Source of the DNA: JBGOTP01 sp963717075
Lineage (GTDB): Bacteria > Acidobacteriota > Vicinamibacteria > Vicinamibacterales > CAVVIG01
Reading direction: 5' to 3'
DNA length: 64,000 nucleotides
Assembly (NCBI GenBank): GCA_963717075.1
Contig: CAVQVI010000025.1
Location: 62,001-126,000 of the forward strand
The notes under the pieces are model-generated. The model was not told the DNA's origin, searched no databases, and saw nothing but the letters and a program-made list of their open reading frames with translations. Of this stretch, positions 42,094 to 51,069 are shown one piece after another. A program made the translations under genes and the position numbers. The stretch's first letter is position 1. Each line of letters opens with the position of its first letter.

Positions 42094-43524
42094 ATGATCC
42101 GGTGGCTCGTTCGACTCCTCATTCTCACAATTATCGCCATCGGCGCGCTCTACGTCGTTGCCGGACGCGGCGCTCCGCCGGGGCTCGTCATCATCAAGCC
42201 GGATCGCCTCGTCGGACAGGAAGGCACGCTCGAGGTGCTGGTCGAGGGCCCGCGCCCCGCCACGCTCACCATCACGCTCCAACAGGAAGGTCGCGACATT
42301 TCCCTCTTCGCGCTCGACACGCCCCAGTCGGCTGTCGTGACGCCGGGCGAGGGAGGTGCGGGCCTCCGCATTGTTCGCCCCTTTGGCAAGCGCGGCGCGC
42401 CCGAACTTCGGCAAGGCACGGGGCGCATCGTCGTCCAGGCGTCACGCCCGTCGCTGCTCGGCCTGCGGACTCTCTCCAGCAGCACCGCAAAAGACATCCA
42501 GGTGCGCCTCGAGCCGCCACGAGTCGCGGTGGTCTCCACGCATCACTATGTCAACCACGGCGGATCGGAGATGGTCGTCTACCGAGCGCTGCCGCCCGAC
42601 GTGGCATCCGGTGTTCGCGTCGGGACGCTGGAGTATCCCGGGTATCCCGCGAGTGGAGCGGGAGTTGGAAACGCCGATGCGTCGCTCAAGGTGGCGTTCT
42701 TTGCGTTGCTGCCCGAACAGCCATTGTCAACCCCCGTCTCGGTGTTTGCCCGCGACGAGGCCGGTAACGAGGCCACAGCTTCATTCGTGAACGACGTGTT
42801 CAAGAAGCCGTTCAAAAAGAGCCGGATTGAACTGAACGACGGATTTTTGCGGCGGGTGGTGCCGGAAATCCTCAGCCACTCGCCCGAACTGAAACTCGGA
42901 CCCGCGGAATCAGGCGCTGTCAAGCCCGGGCCTGCGGAGTCGGATTCGGCCGATGATCTGCTGCCACGGTTTCTTCGCATCAACGGCGATCTGCGGCGAT
43001 TGAATGCTGAACGAATTGCAGAGCTGACGAATCCGACCTCCCCTTCGATCTTGTGGAACGGCCCGTTTGTCCAGCTAGGGAACTCACAGGTGGAAGCCCG
43101 GTTCGCCGATCAACGAACCTACATCTATCGAGGCAAGGTCGTCGATCAACAAGTGCATCTCGGGTTCGATCTTGCGGTGACCTCTGCAGTCAGCGTTGTC
43201 GCGGCCAACGCCGGCAAGGTCGTCAACACGAACTGGCTGGGCATCTACGGCAACTGCGTGGTGATTGACCACGGCATGGGCGTCGCCTCGCTATATGGAC
43301 ACCTGTCGTGGATCGACGTCAAAGTTGGCGATACGGTCACCAAGCGCCAGGTGATTGGGAAAAGCGGCATGACGGGATTGGCCGCAGGCGATCATCTGCA
43401 TTTCACGATGCTGGTCCACGGCCAGCCGGTCAATCCCGTCGAGTGGTGGGACTCACACTGGATTCAGGACCGGATCGAGCGCAAGCTGCGGGAAGCCGGC
43501 GGGAGCCCAATTGCGGCTCGGTAG
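42094..43524 (+). CDS. M23 family metallopeptidase
   Basis: 476 aa: an N-terminal membrane anchor (LVRLLILTIIAIGALYVVAG), a long beta-rich middle region, and a C-terminal LytM/M23 domain from about residue 345. Zinc ligands are in HLGFDLA (HxxxD) and DHLHFTML (HxH), with DHGMGVASLYGHLS between. It should be periplasmic and cleave peptidoglycan cross-links or serve as an activator. All four expected ligand positions look filled. Starts 48 bases after the tRNA on the other strand. Confidence 0.92.
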   Translation: MIRWLVRLLILTIIAIGALYVVAGRGAPPGLVIIKPDRLVGQEGTLEVLVEGPRPATLTITLQQEGRDISLFALDTPQSAVVTPGEGGAGLRIVRPFGKRGAPELRQGTGRIVVQASRPSLLGLRTLSSSTAKDIQVRLEPPRVAVVSTHHYVNHGGSEMVVYRALPPDVASGVRVGTLEYPGYPASGAGVGNADASLKVAFFALLPEQPLSTPVSVFARDEAGNEATASFVNDVFKKPFKKSRIELNDGFLRRVVPEILSHSPELKLGPAESGAVKPGPAESDSADDLLPRFLRINGDLRRLNAERIAELTNPTSPSILWNGPFVQLGNSQVEARFADQRTYIYRGKVVDQQVHLGFDLAVTSAVSVVAANAGKVVNTNWLGIYGNCVVIDHGMGVASLYGHLSWIDVKVGDTVTKRQVIGKSGMTGLAAGDHLHFTMLVHGQPVNPVEWWDSHWIQDRIERKLREAGGSPIAAR

Positions 43525-43586
43525 AGTATGATTGAGGGTCGCCTCGGACTGTTGTTTGTGCGCTTAATTCCGTGAGGAGAGTTTCA

Positions 43587-44391
43587 ATGCGTCTACGTGA
43601 TGTTTCAGTGTACGCCCTCAGTTTGACCCTGACCGCGACGATGGTTGCGTGCGGTGGGGGCGGTGGAAGTCAGGAAGCGTCGAAGTCGGCCACGGCCCCG
43701 GCGGCCGGAGGCAAGAAGGTTGACGCCGCGACAGCGGGCAACATCGGCGGCACCGTGACGATCGACGGCGTCGCCCCAAAAAACCAGCCAATCAAGATGA
43801 ACGCCGACCCGACGTGCCTGAAAGAAGCCACGGGAACGCAGCTGCAAGAGACCTACATGGTTGGCGCTGACGGCAAGGCGCTCGGCAACGTTTTTGTTTA
43901 CGTGAAGGACGGCCTGGGGGATTACGTGTTCGATGCACCGACCGAAGTCGCCCACATCGACCAGAAGGGCTGCCGCTACCATCCGCACGTGTTCGGTGTG
44001 CGCGCCGGCCAGCAGATCGAGATCAGTAACAGCGATCCCACGCTGCACAACATTCATGCGATGCCGAAGGACAACCCCGAGTTCAACCAGGCCCAGCCGA
44101 TGATCAACATGAAGATGACCAAGACCTTCAACAAGAGGGAAATCATGGTGCCCTTCAAGTGCGAGGTGCACGGCTGGATGAATTCGTACGTCGGCGTGCT
44201 CGATCATCCGTACTTCGCGACGACAACCGACTCGGGCAAGTTCGAGCTCAAGGGCCTGCCCGCCTGGCACGTACACGATCGAGGCTTGGCACGAGAAGTT
44301 CGGCACGCAGACGCAGAGCGTGACGCTCGCCGAGAAGGAAACGAAGGACATTTCCTTCACCTTCAAGGTACCGGCCGCTGCGACTAACTGA
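43587..44391 (+). pseudogene. Cupredoxin-like lipoprotein with carboxypeptidase-regulatory-like tail, +1 frameshift
   Basis: The ATG has GAGGAGA six bases upstream. The N terminus carries a lipobox (TATMVAC followed by a Gly run). Residues 100-215 are cupredoxin-like, with SDPTLHNIH and KCEVHGWM supplying His, Cys, His and Met in the order of blue-copper ligands. After GLPA the frame is lost; removing one T near 44265 gives GTYTIEAWHEKFGTQTQSV and a normal end at 44391 (267 aa). It directly precedes ctaA and ctaB, suggesting a periplasmic copper or electron-transfer role for the oxidase. Confidence 0.8.
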
Positions 44392-44519
44392 GCCGCGAAC
44401 CGACGGGCGGGGCTGGCGCCCCTGCAGGCGACAGACGCGCCACCTCGCCGCACAATGGCTGCCGTCAGGTTGTGGGTTGCCTCCCCCCAGAAGGGGGGAC
44501 CCGTCTGACGGCCTTGAAC

Positions 44520-45476
44520 ATGCTCCACACGTTCGCGAAGCTCGTCGCCGGCTGCACCCTGTTGCTGGTGCTGGCGGGTAGCCTTGTCACGAGCACAGGG
44601 TCAGGTCTCTCAGTGCCAGACTGGCCAACAACCTACGGCTGGAACATGTTCACGTTTCCGCCTTCGAAGTGGGTTGGCGGAATCTTTTACGAGCACGGGC
44701 ACCGCCTCATTGCCAGCGCCGTCGGATGTCTGACGATCGTCCTCGCCGCGTGGTTGTGGACGGCGGAATCACGACGTTGGATCAGGCACCTTGCCGCGAT
44801 CGCGCTCGGCGCGGTCGTCCTCCAAGGATTGCTCGGTGGCTTGACCGTCCTCTTCTTCCTGCCGGACGCCATCTCCGTCGCCCACGCCGGGCTCGCAGAG
44901 ATCTTCTTCTGCCTCACCGTGTCCCTCGCGCTCTTTACATCACCCGCCTGGATTCGCGGTGACGATCGAGTGGACGACCGAGCGCTTCGCGGTGCAGCCA
45001 CCGCGACGACGGCGCTGATTTACGCACAGATTCTCGTGGGCGCCGTCATGCGGCACACCGGAGCGGGTCTGGCGATTCCAGACTTCCCGCTGATGTTTGG
45101 TCATGTGCTGCCCGATCACTGGGACTCGGGGATTGCGGTGCACTTCGCTCATCGCGTCGGCGCGATCCTCGTCGTGCTCAGCGTCATCGCAACAACAGGG
45201 CACATCTGGTACCATCACCGGCCGCACGTGGCGCTGACCCGGCCCGCGATGCTCATCGTTTCTCTCGTCGTCCTTCAGGTCACGCTTGGCGCGTTGACCG
45301 TGCTCAGCGGACGGAACATGTGGATTAACAGCGTGCACGTCGTCTGCGGCGCGCTCGTGCTGGCCACGTCCCTCGTCATCACCCTGCGAAGCTGGCGGGT
45401 GCGATTCTCCGATGCGATTGACTCCAGTCGTGTCCGGCTCCGCGCCGATCAGACTCCCATGAGGATTCGCGCGTGA
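44520..45476 (+). CDS. ctaA: Heme A synthase (COX15/CtaA)
   Basis: 318 aa, eight helices. Conserved histidines sit in YEHGHRLIAS, VAHAGLAEI, VHFAHRVGA and NSVHVVCGAL, the pairs that bind heme in the two four-helix halves. It oxidises the methyl group of heme O to make heme A. ATG 44520 is preferred over an upstream in-frame GTG. The stop overlaps the ctaB GTG (GTGA). A C-rich/G-rich hairpin lies just upstream (44482-44499). Confidence 0.92.
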   Translation: MLHTFAKLVAGCTLLLVLAGSLVTSTGSGLSVPDWPTTYGWNMFTFPPSKWVGGIFYEHGHRLIASAVGCLTIVLAAWLWTAESRRWIRHLAAIALGAVVLQGLLGGLTVLFFLPDAISVAHAGLAEIFFCLTVSLALFTSPAWIRGDDRVDDRALRGAATATTALIYAQILVGAVMRHTGAGLAIPDFPLMFGHVLPDHWDSGIAVHFAHRVGAILVVLSVIATTGHIWYHHRPHVALTRPAMLIVSLVVLQVTLGALTVLSGRNMWINSVHVVCGALVLATSLVITLRSWRVRFSDAIDSSRVRLRADQTPMRIRA

Positions 45477-46375
45477 AGAATGCCCGGGCCGACGTCTCGT
45501 CCGTCCCTGTCGCCGTGTGGCGCCCCGGCACGATTGGCGACTACATCGTGCTGACCAAACCGCGTCTGAATGTCCTCGTGGTGGCAACAAGCGCGGCCGG
45601 CTACTACCTGGGAGCTCCTGGTGGCATCCAGTTGCTGCCGATGGCCGCGGCAGTCGCTGGAACGGCGCTCGTCGCGGGCGGCGCGGCGGTGCTCAATCAG
45701 GTGTACGAACGCGAGACGGATGCCCTGATGCGCCGCACTCGCCTGCGGCCGCTGCCAGATCGCCGCGTGGGGCCACGGGACGCGACCATCTTCGGCGTCG
45801 CCCTCGCGGCCATCGGGATTGCGAGTCTCGTGCTCGCGGCGAACCTGCTCGCGGCCGCGCTCACCGCCCTCACCATCGTGGTGTATTTGTTTGTCTACAC
45901 ACCGATGAAGAGGCTGACTTCCGCGGCCACGCTCGTCGGCGCTGTTCCGGGAGCGTTGCCGCCTCTCATTGGTTGGACGGCGGCGCATGGCATGATCGCC
46001 CGGGGCGGGCTTGCTCTGTTCGCCATCGTCTTTCTGTGGCAGATCCCTCACTTCATGGCGATAGCGTGGATGTACCGCGACGACTACGGACGGGCGGGGT
46101 TCCCCATGCTCCCGGTCATCGAACCAGATGGTCAGCGCGCGGGTCGGCAGGCCGTTCTGTACACCGCCGCGCTGATACCGGCCAGCCTGCTGCCGACCAT
46201 GGTTGGCATCAGCGGCAGGCCGTACGTCTGGATTGCATTGACGCTTGGCATCGTCATGCTCTGGCTCTCAGCACGTTTCGCATCAACCCGATCCGATACA
46301 GCCGCCCGTCGACTGTTCTTCGGCTCGATTGTCTACCTGCCGCTCATTTGGGCGGCGATGATTGCGTTTCACTAA
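45473..46375 (+). CDS. ctaB: Protoheme IX farnesyltransferase
   Basis: 300 aa UbiA-superfamily membrane protein. The prenyl-diphosphate motifs are NQVYERETDALMRRT (N-x3-E-x3-D) and YRDDYGRAG. It farnesylates heme B to heme O, the substrate of CtaA encoded just before it. GTG start in a 4-nt overlap with ctaA. Confidence 0.95.
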   Translation: MKNARADVSSVPVAVWRPGTIGDYIVLTKPRLNVLVVATSAAGYYLGAPGGIQLLPMAAAVAGTALVAGGAAVLNQVYERETDALMRRTRLRPLPDRRVGPRDATIFGVALAAIGIASLVLAANLLAAALTALTIVVYLFVYTPMKRLTSAATLVGAVPGALPPLIGWTAAHGMIARGGLALFAIVFLWQIPHFMAIAWMYRDDYGRAGFPMLPVIEPDGQRAGRQAVLYTAALIPASLLPTMVGISGRPYVWIALTLGIVMLWLSARFASTRSDTAARRLFFGSIVYLPLIWAAMIAFH

Positions 46376-46382
46376 GCCGCTT

Positions 46383-46490
46383 TTCAGCTGTCAGCCCCAT
46401 TCGGTCTCAGGGTTGATTCGTCGCACGCGTGCTCGTCGACCCGCTGATGCCCGCGGCGCTCAGCGGAGAGCTGGAAGCTGAAAGGCAGGA
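46383..46490. repeat. Imperfect inverted repeat of the TTTCAGCTGTCAGC type
   Basis: TTTTCAGCTGTCAGC near 46380 is mirrored by GCTGGAAGCTGAAAGG near 46470. The words are those of the CTCAGC/GCTGAA repeats at 22786-22830 and 58528-58630. Located in the ctaB-DUF420 gap, which has no other gene. Confidence 0.4.
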
Positions 46491-46510
46491 GCAAGCACCT
46501 CCCACGCGGT

Positions 46511-46936
46511 ATGGCTATCCACAGTCTTCCCGCCGTGAATGCGAGCCTGAACGCCCTGTCGGGCGTTCTACTGCTCATCGGCTACGTCCTCATCCGAACA
46601 GGCCACCGCCGGCAGCACCGCGCCTGCATGATCGCGGCATTCATCACCTCTTCGCTGTTTCTGGCGTGTTATCTCGTCTACCACGCGCAGGTTGGGTCGG
46701 TGCCGTTCCCACGATATGGGTTCGTGCGACCGCTGTATTTCTCGATCCTGATCACCCACGTGACCCTCGCCATGGCTGTGCTGCCGCTGGCGATCATCAC
46801 GCTCTCGCGCGGATTGAAGGAGCGCTACTCCAAGCATCGCGCGATCGCGCGGTGGACATTCCCGATCTGGCTCTATGTGTCCGTCACGGGCGTGCTCGTC
46901 TATACTCTCCTGTACCAACCGACCTGGCTGCTCTGA
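46511..46936 (+). CDS. DUF420 membrane protein (CtaM-like oxidase assembly factor)
   Basis: 141 aa with four helices; HRACMIAAFITSSLFLACYL and FVRPLYFSILITHVTLAM match the DUF420 family with its conserved His residues. In Staphylococcus the homologue CtaM is required for activity of the heme-A oxidase. Its position after ctaA-ctaB supports the same role here. Confidence 0.88.
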   Translation: MAIHSLPAVNASLNALSGVLLLIGYVLIRTGHRRQHRACMIAAFITSSLFLACYLVYHAQVGSVPFPRYGFVRPLYFSILITHVTLAMAVLPLAIITLSRGLKERYSKHRAIARWTFPIWLYVSVTGVLVYTLLYQPTWLL

Positions 46937-46992
46937 TTCAGCTATACTGATCAAGCGACGCCTCTCGATGGGCATCGTGGAGGTTTGGAACA

Positions 46993-47931
46993 ATGCCCCC
47001 GCGTCTGCATCCTTTGCGCATCGTGCTCCTCTTCTTTTTCATCGGCGGTCTGGCCGCACACGCGTCCGCTCAAGCGAGGGTCGCGGGAACGGTCGTCGAT
47101 GACGCAGGCAAGGCCATCAAAGCGGCGACCATTACGGCTCTGAACGCGACCAATGGAGTGACGTTTGCGGCATCCACGGACGAGAAAGGCCACTTCATGA
47201 TGCTTGGCCTGCGGCCCGGCGAGTGGCGATTCGTCGTGTCGGCACCGGGGTACCTTCCAGAGGCAGGCAGGGTACAGCTCCGCTCCGGCAACAACACAAA
47301 CCCGCCGCTGACCATTGCCATCCGGCGGAGCGGCGCCCTGATGGGGCCTCTGGGTAATGTCGCGGCGCGCGATCTGCAGGCCGAGCTCACGGCGGCCGAG
47401 GCGCTCTTCAATCAGAAACGATGGGACGAGGCCGTGACGGCCTATCGAACGATCTTGGCGAAGGTGCCTTCACTCACCGCGATCAATTTGCAGATCGCCG
47501 CGGCGCACCGCGCTAGGGGGGATTTCGACGCCGCCATTACCGCGTATCGTGATTTGCTCCGCGCCGATCCCAACAGTGAGAAGGCAAGAATCGGCATCGG
47601 CTCCGCAAGCGCCGAAAAAGGTGACATGGCGGCCGCCGAGGCCGCGCTGAAGGAAGCGACAGAAAGCCCCACTGCAGGGCGCGAGTCGTTCTACCAACTC
47701 GGCGATCTGAAGTTCGCGAAGGGTGACATTGTCGAAGCCATGCGGTTGTATGAAAAAGCCGCCGCCGCTGATCCATCGTGGATAAAGCCCTGGTACAAGC
47801 TCGGGTTGGGTGCAATCAAGCAAGGTGACAAGACCGCCGCAGCGGATTTCCTGACGAAAGCGATCGCGGCAGACCCGGCATCCCCCGAGGCCGGCTTGGC
47901 AAAGGCCGCCCTTGATGAATTGAGCAAGTAA
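46993..47931 (+). CDS. Exported TPR protein with N-terminal carboxypeptidase-regulatory-like domain
   Basis: 312 aa. Signal peptide (RIVLLFFFIGGLAAHASAQA), a beta-sandwich domain to about residue 110 (VAGTVVDDAGKAIKAATITA, FMMLGLRPGEWRFVVSAPGY), then at least five TPR-like helical hairpins to the C terminus (AEALFNQKRWDEAVTAYRTI, FDAAITAYRDLLRADPNSEK). It probably acts as a periplasmic or outer-membrane scaffold. It abuts the sulfatase-TPR gene with no gap. Confidence 0.85.
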   Translation: MPPRLHPLRIVLLFFFIGGLAAHASAQARVAGTVVDDAGKAIKAATITALNATNGVTFAASTDEKGHFMMLGLRPGEWRFVVSAPGYLPEAGRVQLRSGNNTNPPLTIAIRRSGALMGPLGNVAARDLQAELTAAEALFNQKRWDEAVTAYRTILAKVPSLTAINLQIAAAHRARGDFDAAITAYRDLLRADPNSEKARIGIGSASAEKGDMAAAEAALKEATESPTAGRESFYQLGDLKFAKGDIVEAMRLYEKAAAADPSWIKPWYKLGLGAIKQGDKTAAADFLTKAIAADPASPEAGLAKAALDELSK

Positions 47932-50148
47932 GTGTCTCGCCCCTTCCGACATACGTTCATCATCGGGCTGGTCGCCCTGGCAACTGGCCTCGCCGCCGTC
48001 GGCGGCTGGCGCTACGCGCGCGCCTCAGCCCCGGTGAACGGACCGATCATTCTGATTTCGGTCGATGCCCTCCGGTCCGATCACCTCCCGATCTACGGAT
48101 ACCATAAAATCCGCACCCCGGCGATCGATGCATTGGCCGCCGATGGCGTCGTTTTCGAGCGCGCGTACTCCCATACGCCGCAAACGCTCCCGGCCCACGT
48201 CTCACTGCTGACCGGTCGCCTGCCGTTTGAAACGGGTGTGCGGGACAACGTTGGCTTCGTGCTGAAGGACGAAGAACGGCTGCTGCCCGAGATGCTTCGC
48301 GACCGGGGCTTTGCGACAGGAGCCGTCGTTTCCACTTACGAGCTCCGCCGGGGAACCGGCGTCAACCGGGGCTTCACGTTCTTCGACGACGACATGGCGT
48401 CTGGTGCTCCAGACTCCGGAATTGGAGGATTGTGGCGCCGCGGCGACACATCCGAGCACATTGCGGAGCAGTGGCTCGAAAGCACCGATACGTCGCGTCT
48501 GTTTCTCTTCCTACATCTCTATGAGCCTGCTGTTGGCGATGCGGCCGACGGCGGCGTGGCCGAGTACACGCCGTACGATGCGGCGATCGTTCGAGCCGAC
48601 GAGGCCATCGGGCGGTTGATGCGCTATCTCAGGGCTCATCAGCTCTACGACCGCTCGACGATCATCCTCGTCTCCGATCACGGCGAGGGGCTCGGCGACC
48701 ACGGAGAGCAGGGGCACGGATTGCTTGTGTACGAGGAAGCGCTGCGCGTCCCCCTCGTCATCAAACAGGCAGGAGCCGAGAGCGCGGGCCGCCGCGTGGG
48801 CTTTCCGGTGCAGCACATCGATCTCGTGCCCACTATTTTGGACCTCGCGAAGGCACCCGCTTCCCGCAACCTCAGCGGGCGATCACTGACGCCAGTCCTC
48901 GAGGGAAGCGCACAGCTGGACACGCGGATCATCTATTCGGAATCCGCGTATGGCCGTTACCATTTCGGCTGGAGCGAACTCACGACCGTAACCGATGGCA
49001 GGTACCGCTACATTCGCGCCCCACGCCAGGAACTGTACGACACGCAGATCGATCCAGGACAATTGGAAAATCTCGCCGCGAAGACGCCCGATGAGATTCC
49101 GGCTGTTATGAGCCGGCTGCGGCTCGACTTGGAGCAGTTTGGCGCCGGCGTCGGCCTCCCAGACCCAGTGGGGGTCTCCGCCGAGGAACGCGAACGACTC
49201 GAGGCGCTCGGCTCCGTCGGAAACGGGGGGGAGCCCGCTGAACCTTTGGTCGATCCCAAGGACAAGTTAGCGGTCCTCGAGACGTACCGTTCGGCCGTCC
49301 GACTGGGCGTCCGTCGGCAGTGGCAGCAGGCCAACGACCTGCTGCGAGCGACGCTTCGCGCCGAACCCAACAGAACAGATCTCTGGTTCACGATCGCGAC
49401 GTATGCATCGCTCGCCGGTAAAGACGACGAGGCGGCAGTGGCGTACAAGCGAATCCTGGCGATTGACCCAGACAACACGGCAGCCCGCTTGGGCGCGGCG
49501 ACCTCGCTGCTCAAACTTCGCCGGCTCGAAGAGGCGCGGCAGCAGGCGGCGCTCGTCGTGGAGGCCGCGTTCGAGCCGGGGGCGCGCGCCCAGGCATCTG
49601 CTCACGTGCTGCTCGCGGAAGTCGCCCTCGCCCGCGGAGATGCCGGCACAGCTCGCGAGGAAGCCCTCCAGGCCGCGGAAGCGGACTCACGGATCCCGAT
49701 GCCGGACTACGTCGAGGCGCGTCTGCTCTACGACCACGGACGTCTGGCCAGCGCACTGCCCTTCTTCGACAAGGCGGCGACCGAAGGACGTCGGACGCAG
49801 GGCGTGCCTCCGATCGCAGAACTGCACTACTACATGGGGGACGCGCTCACTCGGCTGAGGCGATACCCGGAGGCCGAGCGGGCATTCCTCGAGGAACTGA
49901 AATTCTTCCCCCAGAACAGCCGCGCACGCATCGGACTCGTGACGGTCTATCGGAAGACAAACAGGCTGGACGAGGCGGGCGAGGCGCTGTCGGAGTTGAC
50001 ACGCGTCTCGCCAACATCGGGCAACTACCGGATGGCGGCCCAACTCTGGGAAACGTTCGGCGATCTGCGACGAGCCGCGGCTGTTCGTGCCGAAGCGCGA
50101 CGGTTGTTCGAGCCAGCGCAACAGCCCGCTGGCCGCGTTGCGCAGTAG
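47932..50148 (+). CDS. Sulfatase-fold hydrolase with C-terminal TPR repeats
   Basis: 738 aa. An N-terminal anchor or signal (RHTFIIGLVALATGLAAVGG) precedes an alkaline-phosphatase-superfamily domain to about residue 410. That domain has metal-site ISVDALRSDHL, nucleophile region HTPQTLPAHVSLLTG (Thr instead of the formylglycine Cys/Ser of true sulfatases) and VSDHGEGLGDHGEQGHG. The Thr points to a phosphoesterase or phosphotransferase and not a sulfatase. Residues ~440-730 are TPR repeats. GTG start immediately after the previous stop. Confidence 0.85.
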   Translation: MSRPFRHTFIIGLVALATGLAAVGGWRYARASAPVNGPIILISVDALRSDHLPIYGYHKIRTPAIDALAADGVVFERAYSHTPQTLPAHVSLLTGRLPFETGVRDNVGFVLKDEERLLPEMLRDRGFATGAVVSTYELRRGTGVNRGFTFFDDDMASGAPDSGIGGLWRRGDTSEHIAEQWLESTDTSRLFLFLHLYEPAVGDAADGGVAEYTPYDAAIVRADEAIGRLMRYLRAHQLYDRSTIILVSDHGEGLGDHGEQGHGLLVYEEALRVPLVIKQAGAESAGRRVGFPVQHIDLVPTILDLAKAPASRNLSGRSLTPVLEGSAQLDTRIIYSESAYGRYHFGWSELTTVTDGRYRYIRAPRQELYDTQIDPGQLENLAAKTPDEIPAVMSRLRLDLEQFGAGVGLPDPVGVSAEERERLEALGSVGNGGEPAEPLVDPKDKLAVLETYRSAVRLGVRRQWQQANDLLRATLRAEPNRTDLWFTIATYASLAGKDDEAAVAYKRILAIDPDNTAARLGAATSLLKLRRLEEARQQAALVVEAAFEPGARAQASAHVLLAEVALARGDAGTAREEALQAAEADSRIPMPDYVEARLLYDHGRLASALPFFDKAATEGRRTQGVPPIAELHYYMGDALTRLRRYPEAERAFLEELKFFPQNSRARIGLVTVYRKTNRLDEAGEALSELTRVSPTSGNYRMAAQLWETFGDLRRAAAVRAEARRLFEPAQQPAGRVAQ

Positions 50149-50151
50149 GGC

Positions 50152-50655
50152 TCAGTGCTTGCGGGTTTCGACCTGATTGAGCGCATCCTGGATGAGGCGG
50201 TCGTTGTCTTCCTTCGTCAGATTACGCTGAAGCAGCTTCGACGCGATCATCACTGAGAGATCGACCGCCTCGTGCCTGATCTGCTGAAGTGCGCGTTCCG
50301 CCTCCAGTTGGATCTGCCGCTCCGCGGTCTTGACGAGTCCGGACGCCTCCGCCCGCGCCTTCTGCTTCATCTCTTCCCTGAGTCTCTCAGCGTCCGCCCG
50401 GCTGCTGGCAATAATCGACTCCCCCTCCGCCCGCGCCTGCCGGAGGAGCTGTGCCGATTCCTGATGCAATCGCTCCAGTTCCTGCTTCGCCAACTGGGCA
50501 TCGTCGAGCGACTTTCTGATCGTCTCCTGGCGGGAATCGAGTGCCTGCATCAAGGGCCGCCAGGCGAACTTCGCCAAGCCAGCGAGCAGTACGAGAAACG
50601 TCAGAATGGTCCAGATGAAAAGTCCTGGATCCGGCTGGACCAACGGGTTATCCAT
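50152..50655 (-). CDS. atpF: ATP synthase Fo subunit b
   Basis: 167 aa: one N-terminal helix (LFIWTILTFLVLLAGLAKFAW) then a long charged coiled coil ending NQVETRKH. It forms the peripheral stalk. It is the last gene of this operon; only three bases separate its stop from the convergent sulfatase gene, so atpH and the F1 genes are not here. Confidence 0.93.
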   Translation of the reverse strand: MDNPLVQPDPGLFIWTILTFLVLLAGLAKFAWRPLMQALDSRQETIRKSLDDAQLAKQELERLHQESAQLLRQARAEGESIIASSRADAERLREEMKQKARAEASGLVKTAERQIQLEAERALQQIRHEAVDLSVMIASKLLQRNLTKEDNDRLIQDALNQVETRKH

Positions 50656-50701
50656 AGCGTCCTCTGATTGTCCTTCTGCGCCCGCCCGTGACGGGCCGAA
50701 A

Positions 50702-51040
50702 CTACTTCATCAACACGACCAACAGCGCGAACACCTCGGCAAGAATTGCGACGCCTTCGAGAAGGAACAGCGGCAGGTTGACCGCACCGGTGATCTTGTC
50801 GGCTGCGCTCGGCTGCCGGGCGATGCCCTCCGCGGCTGCCGCTGCGAGCTTGCCGATGCCGGCGCCTGCGCCGATCACGATCAGGCCCAGACCGAGTGCG
50901 GCGCCCAGATAGTGCCACACCGGCTTGGCGGCCTCGGCAGCCGCGCCCTGTGCCATGACCGGAGTGTGAACGATTGTCGCGAGGGCAACGGCGAAAAGTC
51001 CGGCCACCATCGCTCTGCGTACGAAGCCTGCTCTACTCAT
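50702..51040 (-). CDS. atpE: ATP synthase Fo subunit c with N-terminal extension
   Basis: 112 aa. Residues 42-112 form the two-helix hairpin with GLGLIVIGAGAGIGKLAAAA, the EGIARQP polar loop, and the ion-binding Glu in FLLEGVAILAEVF. The first ~32 residues (RRAMVAGLFAVALATIVHTP, ending MAQ) resemble a signal peptide, an addition seen in a minority of bacterial c subunits. No Ser/Thr follows the Glu, so a Na+ site is unlikely and proton coupling is inferred. Confidence 0.92.
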   Translation of the reverse strand: MSRAGFVRRAMVAGLFAVALATIVHTPVMAQGAAAEAAKPVWHYLGAALGLGLIVIGAGAGIGKLAAAAAEGIARQPSAADKITGAVNLPLFLLEGVAILAEVFALLVVLMK

Positions 51041-51069
51041 TCCTCTGTCCTTTCCTGTGAAAGACGTTC

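Noticed and set aside
44482..44499. CCCCCC-AGAA-GGGGGG hairpin before ctaA as a terminator
   Set aside because: No T-run and it lies inside a gap between genes that are probably co-transcribed; may simply be a structured leader.
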